Source: Micromonospora coriariae
GTDB taxonomy: Bacteria > Actinomycetota > Actinomycetes > Mycobacteriales > Micromonosporaceae
Direction of reading: 5' to 3'
Length of the DNA stretch: 64,000 nucleotides
Assembly (NCBI RefSeq): GCF_900091455.1
Contig: NZ_LT607412.1
Span: 6,200,001 to 6,264,000 of the forward strand
In this document: positions 1-8,145 of the stretch, piece by piece
Layout of the letters: each line of letters opens with the position of its first letter
Numbering within the stretch: position 1 is the first letter of the stretch
The notes under the pieces: generated by a model
Database searches by the model: none
Seen by the model: the letters and a program-made list of their open reading frames with translations, nothing else
Told to the model about the DNA's origin: nothing
Position numbers and translations under genes: made by a program

Positions 1-370
1 CGGTGCCGGTCGCGGTGACGGCCACGATCGGCGGGTCGAGGACCTCGGCGGCGGACTCGGAGCGGTCCGGTCGGCCCCGGCACACCACGGCGCAGCTCAG
101 CTCCAGGGTGCGGCTGCGGGTGCCCACCCGCGACACCTGCGCGGTGACCTCGACGATGTCACCGGCGCGGATGGGCGCGGTGAACCGCACGTCCGAATAT
201 CCCGCGAACAGGCCCTCGTCACCGTCGGTGCGGATGCACACCTCCGTGGCGACGTCCCCGAACAGCGCGAGGGCGTACGCGCCGTCGACGAGGTTGCCGG
301 CGTAGTGGGCGTGCGAGTACGGCACGTACCGCCGGTGCGTCACAGTCAAACCGAGCCTCGCGTCGGTCAT
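1..370 (-). CDS. kal: 3-aminobutyryl-CoA ammonia-lyase, 3' end cut by window edge
   Basis: The product removes ammonia from 3-aminobutyryl-CoA to give crotonyl-CoA, the last dedicated step of lysine breakdown through beta-lysine. From the ATG at 370 the frame reads about 123 residues (MTDARLGLTVTHRRY..., then SHAHYAGNLVDGAYAL) with no stop before position 1. This is the small hot-dog-fold pattern of Kal proteins, which are about 125-135 residues, so only a few residues are missing. The start overlaps the kamE stop as ATGA, so it is the last gene seen of the minus-strand kdd-kamD-kamE operon. Identification rests on recalled family sequence and on this context. The window edge hides the C-terminus and whatever follows; kce would be expected. 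Confidence 0.82.
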   Translation of the reverse strand, partial: MTDARLGLTVTHRRYVPYSHAHYAGNLVDGAYALALFGDVATEVCIRTDGDEGLFAGYSDVRFTAPIRAGDIVEVTAQVSRVGTRSRTLELSCAVVCRGRPDRSESAAEVLDPPIVAVTATGT

Positions 371-1116
371 GCCATCGCCTTCCGCTGGGTGATCAGGGCG
401 TGCACGAGGTAGCTGGCCACCTCGCCGGGGGTGGTGCCCCGACCGAAGATCCGGTCCACGCCCAACTCGTCGGTCATCGTCTCGTCGAACCGGGGGCCGC
501 CGACGATCAGCAGCGGCCGCCGCCCGGCGGGCATCGCCTCGCGGAACGCCGCGGACATCTCCCGGGTGTTGTGCAGGTGCGCGTCGCGTTGGGTGACGAC
601 CTGCGACACGAGCACCGCGTCGGCCTTCTCCGCCCGGGCGGCCTCCACCAGCTCCGGCACGCTGACCTGCGCGCCCAGGTTGGTGACCTTCAGCTCCCGG
701 TAGTACTCCAGGCCCTTCTCCCCCGCGATGCCCTTGACGTTGAGGATCGCGTCGATGCCCACGGTGTGCGCGTCGGTGCCGATGCACGCGCCGACCACTG
801 ACAGCTTGCGCCGCAGCCGCTGCTTGATCACCGTGTTGACCTCCTTGGCGGACAGCAGCGCGAAGTCCCGCTCCACCACCTGCACGGCGTTGAGGTCGAC
901 CAGGTGGTTCACCCGCCCGTAGACGACGAAGAAGGTGAACCCGTCGCCCATCGGCTTGGCGTGCACCACCATCGCCGGGTCGATGCCCATCCGGTTGGCC
1001 AGCTGCACCGCCGCGCCCTCGGCCCGCTTGTCGTGCGACACCGGCAGGGTGAACGACACCTGCACCATCCCGTCGCCGGTGGTGTCCCCGTACGGCCGCA
1101 CGATCGTCCCGCTCAC
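367..1116 (-). CDS. kamE: Lysine 5,6-aminomutase beta subunit (B12-binding)
   Basis: This is the cobalamin-binding subunit of the enzyme that moves the terminal amino group of beta-lysine to C5, giving 3,5-diaminohexanoate. The 249-residue product has an N-terminal dimerisation region (about 1-100) and a Rossmann-like B12 domain containing DxHxxG as DAHTVG at 115-120, where H117 would ligate cobalt. K128 lies 11 residues further on, the same spacing as cobalt-binding His133 and PLP-binding Lys144 in the clostridial enzyme, so K128 is the likely PLP lysine. The start is GTG at 1116; it overlaps the kamD stop (GTGA), and its own stop overlaps the kal start (ATGA). Both overlaps indicate translational coupling. 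Confidence 0.93.
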   Translation of the reverse strand: MSGTIVRPYGDTTGDGMVQVSFTLPVSHDKRAEGAAVQLANRMGIDPAMVVHAKPMGDGFTFFVVYGRVNHLVDLNAVQVVERDFALLSAKEVNTVIKQRLRRKLSVVGACIGTDAHTVGIDAILNVKGIAGEKGLEYYRELKVTNLGAQVSVPELVEAARAEKADAVLVSQVVTQRDAHLHNTREMSAAFREAMPAGRRPLLIVGGPRFDETMTDELGVDRIFGRGTTPGEVASYLVHALITQRKAMA

Positions 1117-2672
1117 GCTGCCGCCTCCAGGATGTCGGTGGCCGGGTTGCAGTAGTCGGCCTCGTGCGCGGCGACCCCGGCGAGGCCCTTGCCGCGGTCC
1201 GCCGGCCGCTTCATGATCCCGAATGTGCCCTCGGCGATAGCGGTCAGCAGCGTCTGCTCCCCGATGCGCTCCAGCAGGTCCAACGCCTCACCGAGGACCT
1301 GGTTGGCGCGCCGCCGGATGAACCCGCCCGGCGCCGGCACGAAGTCCTCGTGCAGCCCGCCGGCCGCGCCCAGCACGTACCGCACGTTCTGCAGGGCGAT
1401 GTCCCGGTCGGACAGCCACGGCGTCACCACGGCCTCGGTCATCATCCCCACCAGCAGGATGCCCTGGCCGGTCAGCGCGCCCGCCAGGTTGAAGAACCCG
1501 TCGAGCAGGTTGCCCCGGAACACGTCGCCGGTCATGTGCTTGGTCGGCGGCATCCACTTCAGCGGGGCGTCCGGGAACAGCTCCCGGGCCAGCAGCGCGT
1601 GCGCCAGCTCCAACCGGAACGACTCCGGCACCTCCGGGTTGATCTCGAACGCGTGGCCCAGCCCCAACTGCCAGTCCGCAAGCCCCGCCTCGTGCGCGAA
1701 GAACTCGTTGAGCAGCTGCGACACGGTCACCGTGTGCGCCTCGTCGACGGCGTCGGCGGTGGTCAGGTAGTTGTCCTCACCGGTGTTGATGATGATGCCG
1801 GCGCGGGCGTGGACCTGCCGGGAGAACCGCTGGTCGACGAAGGTGCGGATCGGGTTGATGTCGCGGAACAGGATCCCGTACATCGAGTCGTTCAGCATCA
1901 TGTCGAGGCGTTCCAACCCGGCGAGGGTCGCCATCTCCGGCATGCACAGCCCGGACGCGTAGTTGGTCAACCGCACGTAGCGGCCCAGCTCCTTCGACGA
2001 CTCGTCCAGCGCCGCCCGCATCAGCCGGAAGTTCTCCTGCGTGGCGTACGTGCCGGCGAAACCCTCCCGGGTCGCGCCTTCGGGCACATAGTCCAGCAGC
2101 GACTGCCCGGTGGAGCGGATCACCGCGATGACGTCCGCGCCCGCGCGGGCCGCGGCCTGCGCCTGCGGGATGTCCTCGTAGATGTCCCCGGTCGCCACGA
2201 TCAGGTAGATCCACGGCCGCTGCGCCGGGTCCCCGTGCCGCTTGACCAGGCGGTCGCGCTCGGCGCGCCGCCGGTCGATACGCCGGATACCCGCGCCGAC
2301 CGCCCTGCGCGCCGCCGACCGGGCGGCCGTGGCGGCCCGCCCGGTGGGCACGGTGAAGCGCACCGAACCCGCGGCGGCCTTCTGCGCCAGCAGCGTCACG
2401 TCGGCGACGCCCTCGCGCGCGAGGGCGTCGAACACCGGCACGGCCACCCCGTGACCCAGCCCCACGTCGGCGACGACGGCGTCGACGAGCCGGTTCACCC
2501 ACGGAATGCCGTCCGGGTCGGCGCCGGTCACCCCGGCCAGGCGCAGTACCGCCCGTTCCACCGACACCGTGGTGTGGCTGCGCGCCAGGTCCACCACCGG
2601 TTGCCCGGCCCGACGCGCCAACTCCCGCGCCCTGGCCACCAACACCGGATCAAGATCAAGCTTCCCGGTCAT
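1113..2672 (-). CDS. kamD: Lysine 5,6-aminomutase alpha subunit
   Basis: This is the catalytic TIM-barrel subunit of the adenosylcobalamin- and PLP-dependent D-lysine/L-beta-lysine 5,6-aminomutase, working as a heteromer with KamE. The 519-residue product matches the usual length of about 510-520. It has the characteristic N-terminus (LDPVLVARARELARRAG) and the family pattern IYLIVATGDIYEDIPQ near residue 155. The ATG at 2672 overlaps the stop of the upstream amidohydrolase gene (ATGA), and the 3' end overlaps kamE (GTGA), so the subunits are likely made together from one transcript. Identity is strong because both subunits, kdd, kal and the divergent kamA are adjacent. Confidence 0.94.
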   Translation of the reverse strand: MTGKLDLDPVLVARARELARRAGQPVVDLARSHTTVSVERAVLRLAGVTGADPDGIPWVNRLVDAVVADVGLGHGVAVPVFDALAREGVADVTLLAQKAAAGSVRFTVPTGRAATAARSAARRAVGAGIRRIDRRRAERDRLVKRHGDPAQRPWIYLIVATGDIYEDIPQAQAAARAGADVIAVIRSTGQSLLDYVPEGATREGFAGTYATQENFRLMRAALDESSKELGRYVRLTNYASGLCMPEMATLAGLERLDMMLNDSMYGILFRDINPIRTFVDQRFSRQVHARAGIIINTGEDNYLTTADAVDEAHTVTVSQLLNEFFAHEAGLADWQLGLGHAFEINPEVPESFRLELAHALLARELFPDAPLKWMPPTKHMTGDVFRGNLLDGFFNLAGALTGQGILLVGMMTEAVVTPWLSDRDIALQNVRYVLGAAGGLHEDFVPAPGGFIRRRANQVLGEALDLLERIGEQTLLTAIAEGTFGIMKRPADRGKGLAGVAAHEADYCNPATDILEAAA

Positions 2673-4240
2673 GACGACCCTTCCTGATAGATGACCTCAC
2701 CGCGCAGCACAAGGCTCCGGCACACCGGCAGCGGCGTCGGGTCGTCCGGACCCCGCAGTTCCGGGTCCTCGGCCAGCAGCACCGGCAGGCCCCGTTGTAC
2801 GCCGGCCGGCGTCGACCACACCGCGAACGTGGCCGGCGCGCCGAGCGCGAGGACCCCCTCGACGTCCAGGTGCACCGCCCGCCACCCGCCGCGGGTGTGC
2901 GCGGCGAACGCCGCCCGCACGCTCATCCGCTGCGCCGGGTTGTGGTGCGCCGCGGCCGCCCGCACCGACCCCCACGGGTCCAGCGGCGTCACCGGCGAAT
3001 CGGACCCGAACGCCAGCGCCACGCCCACGCCGTGCATCGCGCCCATCGGGTTGGACTCCAACGACCGGTCCAGGCCCAGCCGCGACTCGTACATCCGGCC
3101 CGCGCCACCCCACAGCCGGTCGAACGCCGGCTGCATGCTCGCCACGACCCCGTACTCCACGAAACCGGCGATCAGCCGCTTGTTCATGACCTCCGCGTGC
3201 TCGATGCGGTGCCGGGCGGCGCGCAGCCGCTCCACGCCCACCGTCCGCGCCGCCGCCGCGAAGCCCTCCAGCACAGTGCCGATCGCCGCGTCACCGATCG
3301 CGTGGAACCCGCCCTGCATGCCGTGCGCCGCGCAGTCCAGCAGGTGGTCGCGCACCTGCTCGACCGACAGGTACCCGTGCCCGCAGCCGTCGCCGTCGCC
3401 GTCGCCGTACGGCTGCGACACGTGCGCCGTGCGCGAACCCAGCGCCCCGTCGGCGAACAGGTCACCGCCGGCGCCCACCGCGCCCAACTCCCGGGCCCGC
3501 GCCGCGCCGCCCAGCTCACCCCAGTACCCGTACACCTCCGGCAGCCCCGCGCCGGAGATGCCCAGCAGGCCGGTGAAGTCCTCCTCGTCGGAGATGTCCG
3601 GCCCGCCGCACTCGTGCACCGCGGCGATGCCCAGCGACGCCGCGTGCGTGAGCGCCACCCGCTGCGCGGCGACCCGCTGCGCCCGACTCACCGATCCCTG
3701 CGCCGCCGCCCGCACCACGTGATGCGCGTCACGACGCAACCACCCCGACGCGTCGTACCCGGCCGCGTCCGCCGCCTGCGGGCACGCCGCCAGCAGCGCC
3801 GTGGACACCAGCGCCGAGTGGATGGACGCCTGCGACAGGTAGACCCGCCGGCCGCCGGCCGCCCGGTGCAGCGCCGCCGCGTCCGGCAGCGTCGGGTCCG
3901 CCCAGCCGGACTCGTCCCAGCCGTGCCCCAGCACCACCGCGTCCGCCGGCTGGCCGGCCGCGAACGCGGCCACCGCGTCCAGCAGCTGCGCCGCCGAGCG
4001 CACCCCGGACAACTCCAGCCCGGACAGCGTCAACCCGGTGTCCGTGGCGTGCACGTGTGCGTCGACGAACGCCGGCGTCACCAGCGCCCCGTCGAGGTCC
4101 ACCACCCGGTCGGCGGGAGGCGCGTCACTGTCGGTCCCCAGCCAGGCGATCCGCCCACCGGAGACCAGCAGCGCTGTCGCGCTGGGGTCGGCGGGACAGT
4201 GCAGCACGCCGCCGCGGTACAAGGTCGAGGGGTTCGTCAT
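2669..4240 (-). CDS. YtcJ-type metal-dependent amidohydrolase within the lysine operon
   Basis: The 523-residue product belongs to the amidohydrolase superfamily. Residues 55-65 carry the HxH metal-binding motif (DAHVHATDTG, H62 and H64) and about residue 411-415 carries the GSDSP strand with the conserved aspartate. No signal peptide is seen, so it is cytoplasmic. I use ATG 4240 because the conserved start MTNPSTLYRGG lies there; the open frame continues upstream but overlaps kdd with improbable sequence. It begins 4 nt after the kdd stop and overlaps kamD by ATGA, so it is co-transcribed with lysine catabolism. The substrate is unknown. A lactam or N-acyl derivative of a pathway intermediate is a guess from context only. 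Confidence 0.85.
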   Translation of the reverse strand: MTNPSTLYRGGVLHCPADPSATALLVSGGRIAWLGTDSDAPPADRVVDLDGALVTPAFVDAHVHATDTGLTLSGLELSGVRSAAQLLDAVAAFAAGQPADAVVLGHGWDESGWADPTLPDAAALHRAAGGRRVYLSQASIHSALVSTALLAACPQAADAAGYDASGWLRRDAHHVVRAAAQGSVSRAQRVAAQRVALTHAASLGIAAVHECGGPDISDEEDFTGLLGISGAGLPEVYGYWGELGGAARARELGAVGAGGDLFADGALGSRTAHVSQPYGDGDGDGCGHGYLSVEQVRDHLLDCAAHGMQGGFHAIGDAAIGTVLEGFAAAARTVGVERLRAARHRIEHAEVMNKRLIAGFVEYGVVASMQPAFDRLWGGAGRMYESRLGLDRSLESNPMGAMHGVGVALAFGSDSPVTPLDPWGSVRAAAAHHNPAQRMSVRAAFAAHTRGGWRAVHLDVEGVLALGAPATFAVWSTPAGVQRGLPVLLAEDPELRGPDDPTPLPVCRSLVLRGEVIYQEGSS

Positions 4241-4244
4241 GACC

Positions 4245-5306
4245 TCAGTCTGCCGCGATCCGCGCCGCGAACAGCCGACGGACCCCCGGCTCGGCGCGCA
4301 GCAGCCCCAACGCCAGCTCCGCGTGCCCCGGCACGTACCCGTTGCCCACAAGCATCGTCACGTCCGCGGCCAGCCCCTCGGCGCCCAGCGCCGCGGCGGA
4401 GAAGCTCGTCGCCATCGAGAAGAAGATCACCGTGCCGCCGTCGGCGGTGGCCAGCACCGCCCCGTGCTCGCAGCCCGGCACGTCCACGCAGACCACTGTG
4501 ACGTCCGCCGGGCTGCCCAGCGCGGTGGTCACCGCGGTGGACAGCGCCACCGGGTCCCGGGCGTCGGCCATCGCCACCACCGAGGCCAGGCCGGCGGCCG
4601 TCAGCGCGTCGCGCTCCGCCGCCACCGGCACCACCCCGACGGTACGCGCGGCGCCCGCCCGCCGCGCCGCGGCCAGCGACAGCGACCCGCTCTTGCCCGC
4701 GCCGCCGATCACCGCGACACGCACCGGCGTCGGGTCACCCGCACGGTGCCGGTCCTCGACGTAGCGCGACACCACCCGCGCGGTCAGCGCGGGCGCCCCG
4801 CACACGTCCAGCACCGCCAGGGACAGCTGCGGGTCCTCGTCGTCCGGCAGCACCGCGGCGATGGAGCGGGCGAACAGGATCGCCCACCCGTCGCAGGGCA
4901 CCTGCTCGCTGCGCCCGTCCCAGCGGGCCAGCCCGTCGGTCACCACCAGCGGGGTCAGGGTCAGCGACACCAGGGTGGCGACCCGTTCGCCCGGCTTGAG
5001 GCCCAGCGGGGAGCGCCGGCCGGCCTCCTCGACCGTGCCGATCAGCATCCCGCCGGAACCGGTCACCGGGTTCTGCATCTTCCCCCGGGCGGAGATGATC
5101 TCCAGGACCTCGGCGCGGACCGCGTCGCCGTCCCCGCCGTGCTTCTCCGACAACTGCCGGAAGCTCGCGGCGTCCAGGTTCAGCCGCTGCACCCGGATCC
5201 GCACCTCGTTCGGCCCGATCGCGGCGGACGCGTCAAGCCGCCAGGCCGCCTGCGGCAGCACCCCCGCCGGTTCCACGACGCGGTGCAGTCCCACCGGTGA
5301 CGTCAC
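4245..5306 (-). CDS. kdd: L-erythro-3,5-diaminohexanoate dehydrogenase
   Basis: The enzyme oxidatively deaminates 3,5-diaminohexanoate to 5-amino-3-oxohexanoate with NAD(P). The 353-residue product has a GroES-like N-terminal half and a Rossmann domain with AVIGGAGKSGSLSLAAA. I chose GTG 5306 (VTSPVGLHRVVEPAG) because it follows GGGGGAGG at good spacing and gives the usual length of about 350; a frame extending to 5390 has no such support. It is the first gene of the minus-strand operon and is divergent from kamA across 143 bp, so both arms may share control. The stop is 4 nt before the amidohydrolase start. Confidence 0.92.
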   Translation of the reverse strand: MTSPVGLHRVVEPAGVLPQAAWRLDASAAIGPNEVRIRVQRLNLDAASFRQLSEKHGGDGDAVRAEVLEIISARGKMQNPVTGSGGMLIGTVEEAGRRSPLGLKPGERVATLVSLTLTPLVVTDGLARWDGRSEQVPCDGWAILFARSIAAVLPDDEDPQLSLAVLDVCGAPALTARVVSRYVEDRHRAGDPTPVRVAVIGGAGKSGSLSLAAARRAGAARTVGVVPVAAERDALTAAGLASVVAMADARDPVALSTAVTTALGSPADVTVVCVDVPGCEHGAVLATADGGTVIFFSMATSFSAAALGAEGLAADVTMLVGNGYVPGHAELALGLLRAEPGVRRLFAARIAAD

Positions 5307-5449
5307 GCCGACCTCCCCCTGTCCAGCCGCCCGAAGCCCCGGTCGGGGGATCGCGTAACGGGAAAACTTACGGCAGACTAATTTCTTCACCGGATATTTT
5401 CCAGTAGCCTTCGGGTTTCGTTGATCAGCCGCAGCACCGAGGAGGGGCC
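5307..5449. promoter_or_regulatory. Divergent kdd/kamA promoter region
   Basis: The 143-bp spacer between the two arms of the lysine locus holds an AT-enriched island at about 5355-5415, the only such stretch nearby. GGAAAA at 5361-5366 and TTTTCC at 5397-5402 form an inverted pair about 30 bp apart. I cannot assign -35/-10 boxes with confidence. The kamA ribosome site GGAGGGG lies at 5441-5447. Confidence 0.45.
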
Positions 5450-6856
5450 GTGACCCAGACCCAACCGGTTGAGACCATCCCTCAACCCCGTCACGCCCCG
5501 GTCGCCGTACCGACCGCCGGGCAGCCGTACGAATACCGCCGCCAGCCCCTGGTCGAGCCCGACTGGACCCGCTTCCCCGGGTGGCGCCACGTCACCCGGG
5601 ACCAGTGGGAGTCCGCCCAGTGGCAGCGCGTCAACTGCGTCAAGAACATCAAGCAGCTGCGCGCCGTCTTCGGCGACCTCATCGACGAGAGCTTCTACGC
5701 CGACCTCCAGGCCGACCAGCAGGCACTCGCCACCATGTCCATGCTCGTGCCACCGCAGATGATCAACACGATGGTGCCGTTCGCGCCCCTCACCACCGAG
5801 GCGCTGCTCGCCGACCCCATCCGCCGCTACATGATCCCGGTCGCCTCCGACCGACGCACCGACTGGCCGTCGCACCCGTACGCCAGCCGCGACTCGCTGC
5901 ACGAGCACGACATGTGGGTCGCCGAGGGGCTCACCCACCGCTACCCCACAAAGGTCCTCGCCGAGCTGCTCTCCACCTGCCCCCAGTACTGCGGGCACTG
6001 CACCCGGATGGACCTCGTCGGCAACAGCACCCCCGCCGTCGACAAGCTCAAACTCACCCTCAAGCCCGTCGAGCGCTACGACGCCCACATCAGCTACCTC
6101 AAGGCCCACCCCGGCGTCCGCGACGTCGTCGTGTCCGGTGGCGACGTGGCCAACGTGCCGTGGCGCAACCTCGAGTCGTACCTGATGCGCCTGCTGGACC
6201 TGGAGACGGTCCGCGACATCCGGCTCGCCACCAAGGCCCTCATGGGCCTGCCCCAGCACTGGCTGCAGCCCGACGTCGTCGAGGGCCTGGAACGCGTCGC
6301 CCGCACCGCCGCCCGCCGCGGCGTGAACCTCGCCATCCACACCCACGTCAACCACGCCCAGTCGCTCACCCCGCTCGTCGCCCGCGCCGCCCAGACCGCC
6401 CTCGACGTCGGCGTCCGCGACGTACGCAACCAGGGCGTGCTCATGCGCGGGGTGAACGCCACCGCCCCCGACCTGCTCGACCTCTGCTTCGCCCTGCAGG
6501 GCGAAGCGGGCATCCTGCCGTACTACTTCTACATGTGCGACATGATCCCCAACGCCGAACACTGGCGGGTGCCGGTCTGGCACGCCCAGCAGCTCCAGCA
6601 CGACATCATGGGCTACCTGCCCGGCTACGCCACCCCGCGGATCGTCTGCGACGTCCCCTTCGTCGGCAAGCGCTGGGTGCACATGCTCACCGACTACGAC
6701 CGCGAGCGCGGCATCTCCTACTGGACCAAGAACTACCGCACCTCCATCGAGTCCGCCGACCTGGAGGCGCTGAACAAGCGCTACGCCTACTACGACCCGA
6801 TCGACACCCTGCCGGACAGCGGGCAGCAGTGGTGGACCGAACACCGCGACGACTGA
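5450..6856 (+). CDS. kamA: Lysine 2,3-aminomutase (radical SAM)
   Basis: The enzyme converts L-lysine to L-beta-lysine, the entry step of the pathway, using a [4Fe-4S] cluster, S-adenosylmethionine and PLP. The 468-residue product has the radical-SAM CxxxCxxC motif at C177, C181 and C184 (CPQYCGHC), a SAM-binding GGD segment (SGGDVANV), and the C-terminal VPFVGKRW where the PLP lysine is expected. The start is GTG 5450, 2 nt after the GGAGGGG ribosome site. It stands alone on the plus strand, divergent from kdd, and ends just before a strong hairpin. A biosynthetic beta-lysine role, as in some antibiotics, is less likely beside kamDE, kdd and kal. Confidence 0.94.
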   Translation: MTQTQPVETIPQPRHAPVAVPTAGQPYEYRRQPLVEPDWTRFPGWRHVTRDQWESAQWQRVNCVKNIKQLRAVFGDLIDESFYADLQADQQALATMSMLVPPQMINTMVPFAPLTTEALLADPIRRYMIPVASDRRTDWPSHPYASRDSLHEHDMWVAEGLTHRYPTKVLAELLSTCPQYCGHCTRMDLVGNSTPAVDKLKLTLKPVERYDAHISYLKAHPGVRDVVVSGGDVANVPWRNLESYLMRLLDLETVRDIRLATKALMGLPQHWLQPDVVEGLERVARTAARRGVNLAIHTHVNHAQSLTPLVARAAQTALDVGVRDVRNQGVLMRGVNATAPDLLDLCFALQGEAGILPYYFYMCDMIPNAEHWRVPVWHAQQLQHDIMGYLPGYATPRIVCDVPFVGKRWVHMLTDYDRERGISYWTKNYRTSIESADLEALNKRYAYYDPIDTLPDSGQQWWTEHRDD

Positions 6857-6867
6857 CCCACCACCCA

Positions 6868-6903
6868 CGACACCCCCGGGGATCCCCTTCCCCGGGGGTG
6901 TCG
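6868..6903 (+). terminator. kamA terminator
   Basis: A perfect 14-bp stem (CGACACCCCCGGGG with its complement, loop of 8 nt) starts 12 nt after the kamA stop and is followed by CCCTTTC. It is a strong hairpin with a weak pyrimidine tail, typical of GC-rich actinobacteria. Confidence 0.85.
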
Positions 6904-7218
6904 CCCTTTCCGCCGGGGCGTGCACCGCCGCATCGCTGATGGTCGGCCCCGCCGAACCGCCCGGGCGGGCCGTACAGGGCACAGTCTGATCTACAGCTCC
7001 CGAAGATCCCTTGACGGCCCGATCAGGGAAGCCGGCTCACCTTCGCCGCGTACATGGAACAATTTCGCAAAGGGTGCCAATCGGACCGAGTGCTGGACGG
7101 TCTCGACGACAACGACCTTCGGCGCACGGCACCTTTGCCTGCCTGAGTCCGGTCATGAGCGGATTCGTCCGCCGGTGATCACGCGGCTCAGGACTCTATG
7201 TAGAAGGGAGCAGCAGTG
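6904..7218. other. Gene-free leader upstream of the CHRD gene
   Basis: This 315-bp stretch has no credible coding frame; a 99-codon open frame crosses it but has no ribosome site and no recognisable protein. TTGACG near 7010 and ATGGAACAATTTCGC near 7052 are the only AT-richer patches. A promoter for the CHRD gene must lie here, but I cannot place it. Confidence 0.5.
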
Positions 7219-8049
7219 ATGAGACGTACCCGACTCTGGGCGGTCGCGATGGCGGCCAGCGCAGCAGTGACGGCAAGCGCCATCGGCACCGCCGCCATGG
7301 GCGACGGCCGGGACGACTCGGGCGACAAGCGGGAGTCGCACGACTCCCGCGACTCGCGGGACTGGAGCGACTCGCGGGACAGAAAGGAGGTGAACGTCCG
7401 GGCCAAGCTCAGCGGCTTCGAGGAAGACCCGAAGACGATCTCGACGCCCGGCTCCGGCCGGTTCGAAGCCACGATCAACGAACGGGACAAAACGATCGAG
7501 TTCGAGCTGAGCTACGAGGACCTGAAGGACGTCCAGCAGGCGCACATCCACTTCGGGGGGAAGCACCAGAGCGGCGGCATCGCTGTCTTCCTGTGCTCCA
7601 ACCTGAAGGACGCGAAGGGTGGCCCGTCGCACGACGTCCAGTCCTGCCCCGAAGCCCCAGCCACCATCAAGGGGACCATCAAGCCCGATGACGTCGTCGG
7701 CCCCGCCGACCAGGGCATCGAGCCGGGCGAGTTCGACGAACTCGTCGACGCGATCGAGGCCGGCGTCACCTACGTGAACGTGCACACCAAGAAGTACCCG
7801 AACGGCGAGATCCGCGGCCAGATCAAGAGCGACGACGAGAAGGACCAGAACCGGGACGACGAGAACCGGGACTCGTGGTGGAGCGACAACGAGGACCAGG
7901 ACTCGTGGTGGAGCGACGACAAGGACCAGGACTCGTGGTGGAGCGACCACGAGGACCGGGACCAGGACAAGCGCCACGACGACAAGGGCCACGAGAACCA
8001 GAACAACGGCCACGACAACGAGGACGATCGGTCCAACGACGAGAAGTGA
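7219..8049 (+). CDS. Exported CHRD-domain protein with acidic SWWSD repeat tail
   Basis: The 276-residue product has a Sec-type N-terminus (RRTRLWAVAMAASAAV), a charged Asp/Arg/Ser linker, and a CHRD domain (chordin fold, about residues 55-195) with the family signatures AHIHFGG and YVNVHTKKYPNGEIRGQI. Its C-terminal 70 residues are an acidic tail with three 10-residue repeats of DSWWSDxxDQ. CHRD domains occur in secreted actinobacterial proteins of unknown function. ATG 7219 is chosen over GTG 7216 because it is 8 nt from GGGAG at 7206-7210. It is a single gene between hairpins at 6868-6903 and 8071-8101. Binding of cations or surface polymer by the acidic tail is only inference. Confidence 0.85.
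   Translation: MRRTRLWAVAMAASAAVTASAIGTAAMGDGRDDSGDKRESHDSRDSRDWSDSRDRKEVNVRAKLSGFEEDPKTISTPGSGRFEATINERDKTIEFELSYEDLKDVQQAHIHFGGKHQSGGIAVFLCSNLKDAKGGPSHDVQSCPEAPATIKGTIKPDDVVGPADQGIEPGEFDELVDAIEAGVTYVNVHTKKYPNGEIRGQIKSDDEKDQNRDDENRDSWWSDNEDQDSWWSDDKDQDSWWSDHEDRDQDKRHDDKGHENQNNGHDNEDDRSNDEK
7870..7959 (+). repeat. Three 30-bp tandem repeats encoding DSWWSD units
   Basis: Copies begin at 7870, 7900 and 7930 with the identical core GACTCGTGGTGGAGCGAC followed by a variable 12 bp. The period is exactly 10 codons, so copy-number change would keep the frame. Confidence 0.9.
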
Positions 8050-8070
8050 CCTGTCGCCTCGCGACGGTGC

Positions 8071-8101
8071 GAACGCCCAACCCCTGACGGGTTGGGCGTT
8101 C
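8071..8101. terminator. Bidirectional terminator between CHRD and deacetylase genes
   Basis: A 13-bp perfect stem (GAACGCCCAACCC with its complement) encloses the loop CTGAC. It lies 21 nt after the CHRD stop and 45 nt after the convergent deacetylase stop, so it can serve both genes. Confidence 0.85.
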
Positions 8102-8145
8102 CGCCATGCGTCGACCCATCCGCTCGGCCCGGACGTGCGGGCCGG

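Noticed and set aside
6920..7219. 99-codon open frame between kamA and the CHRD gene
   Set aside because: No ribosome site, mixed composition and no recognisable protein; it runs through the presumed promoter region.
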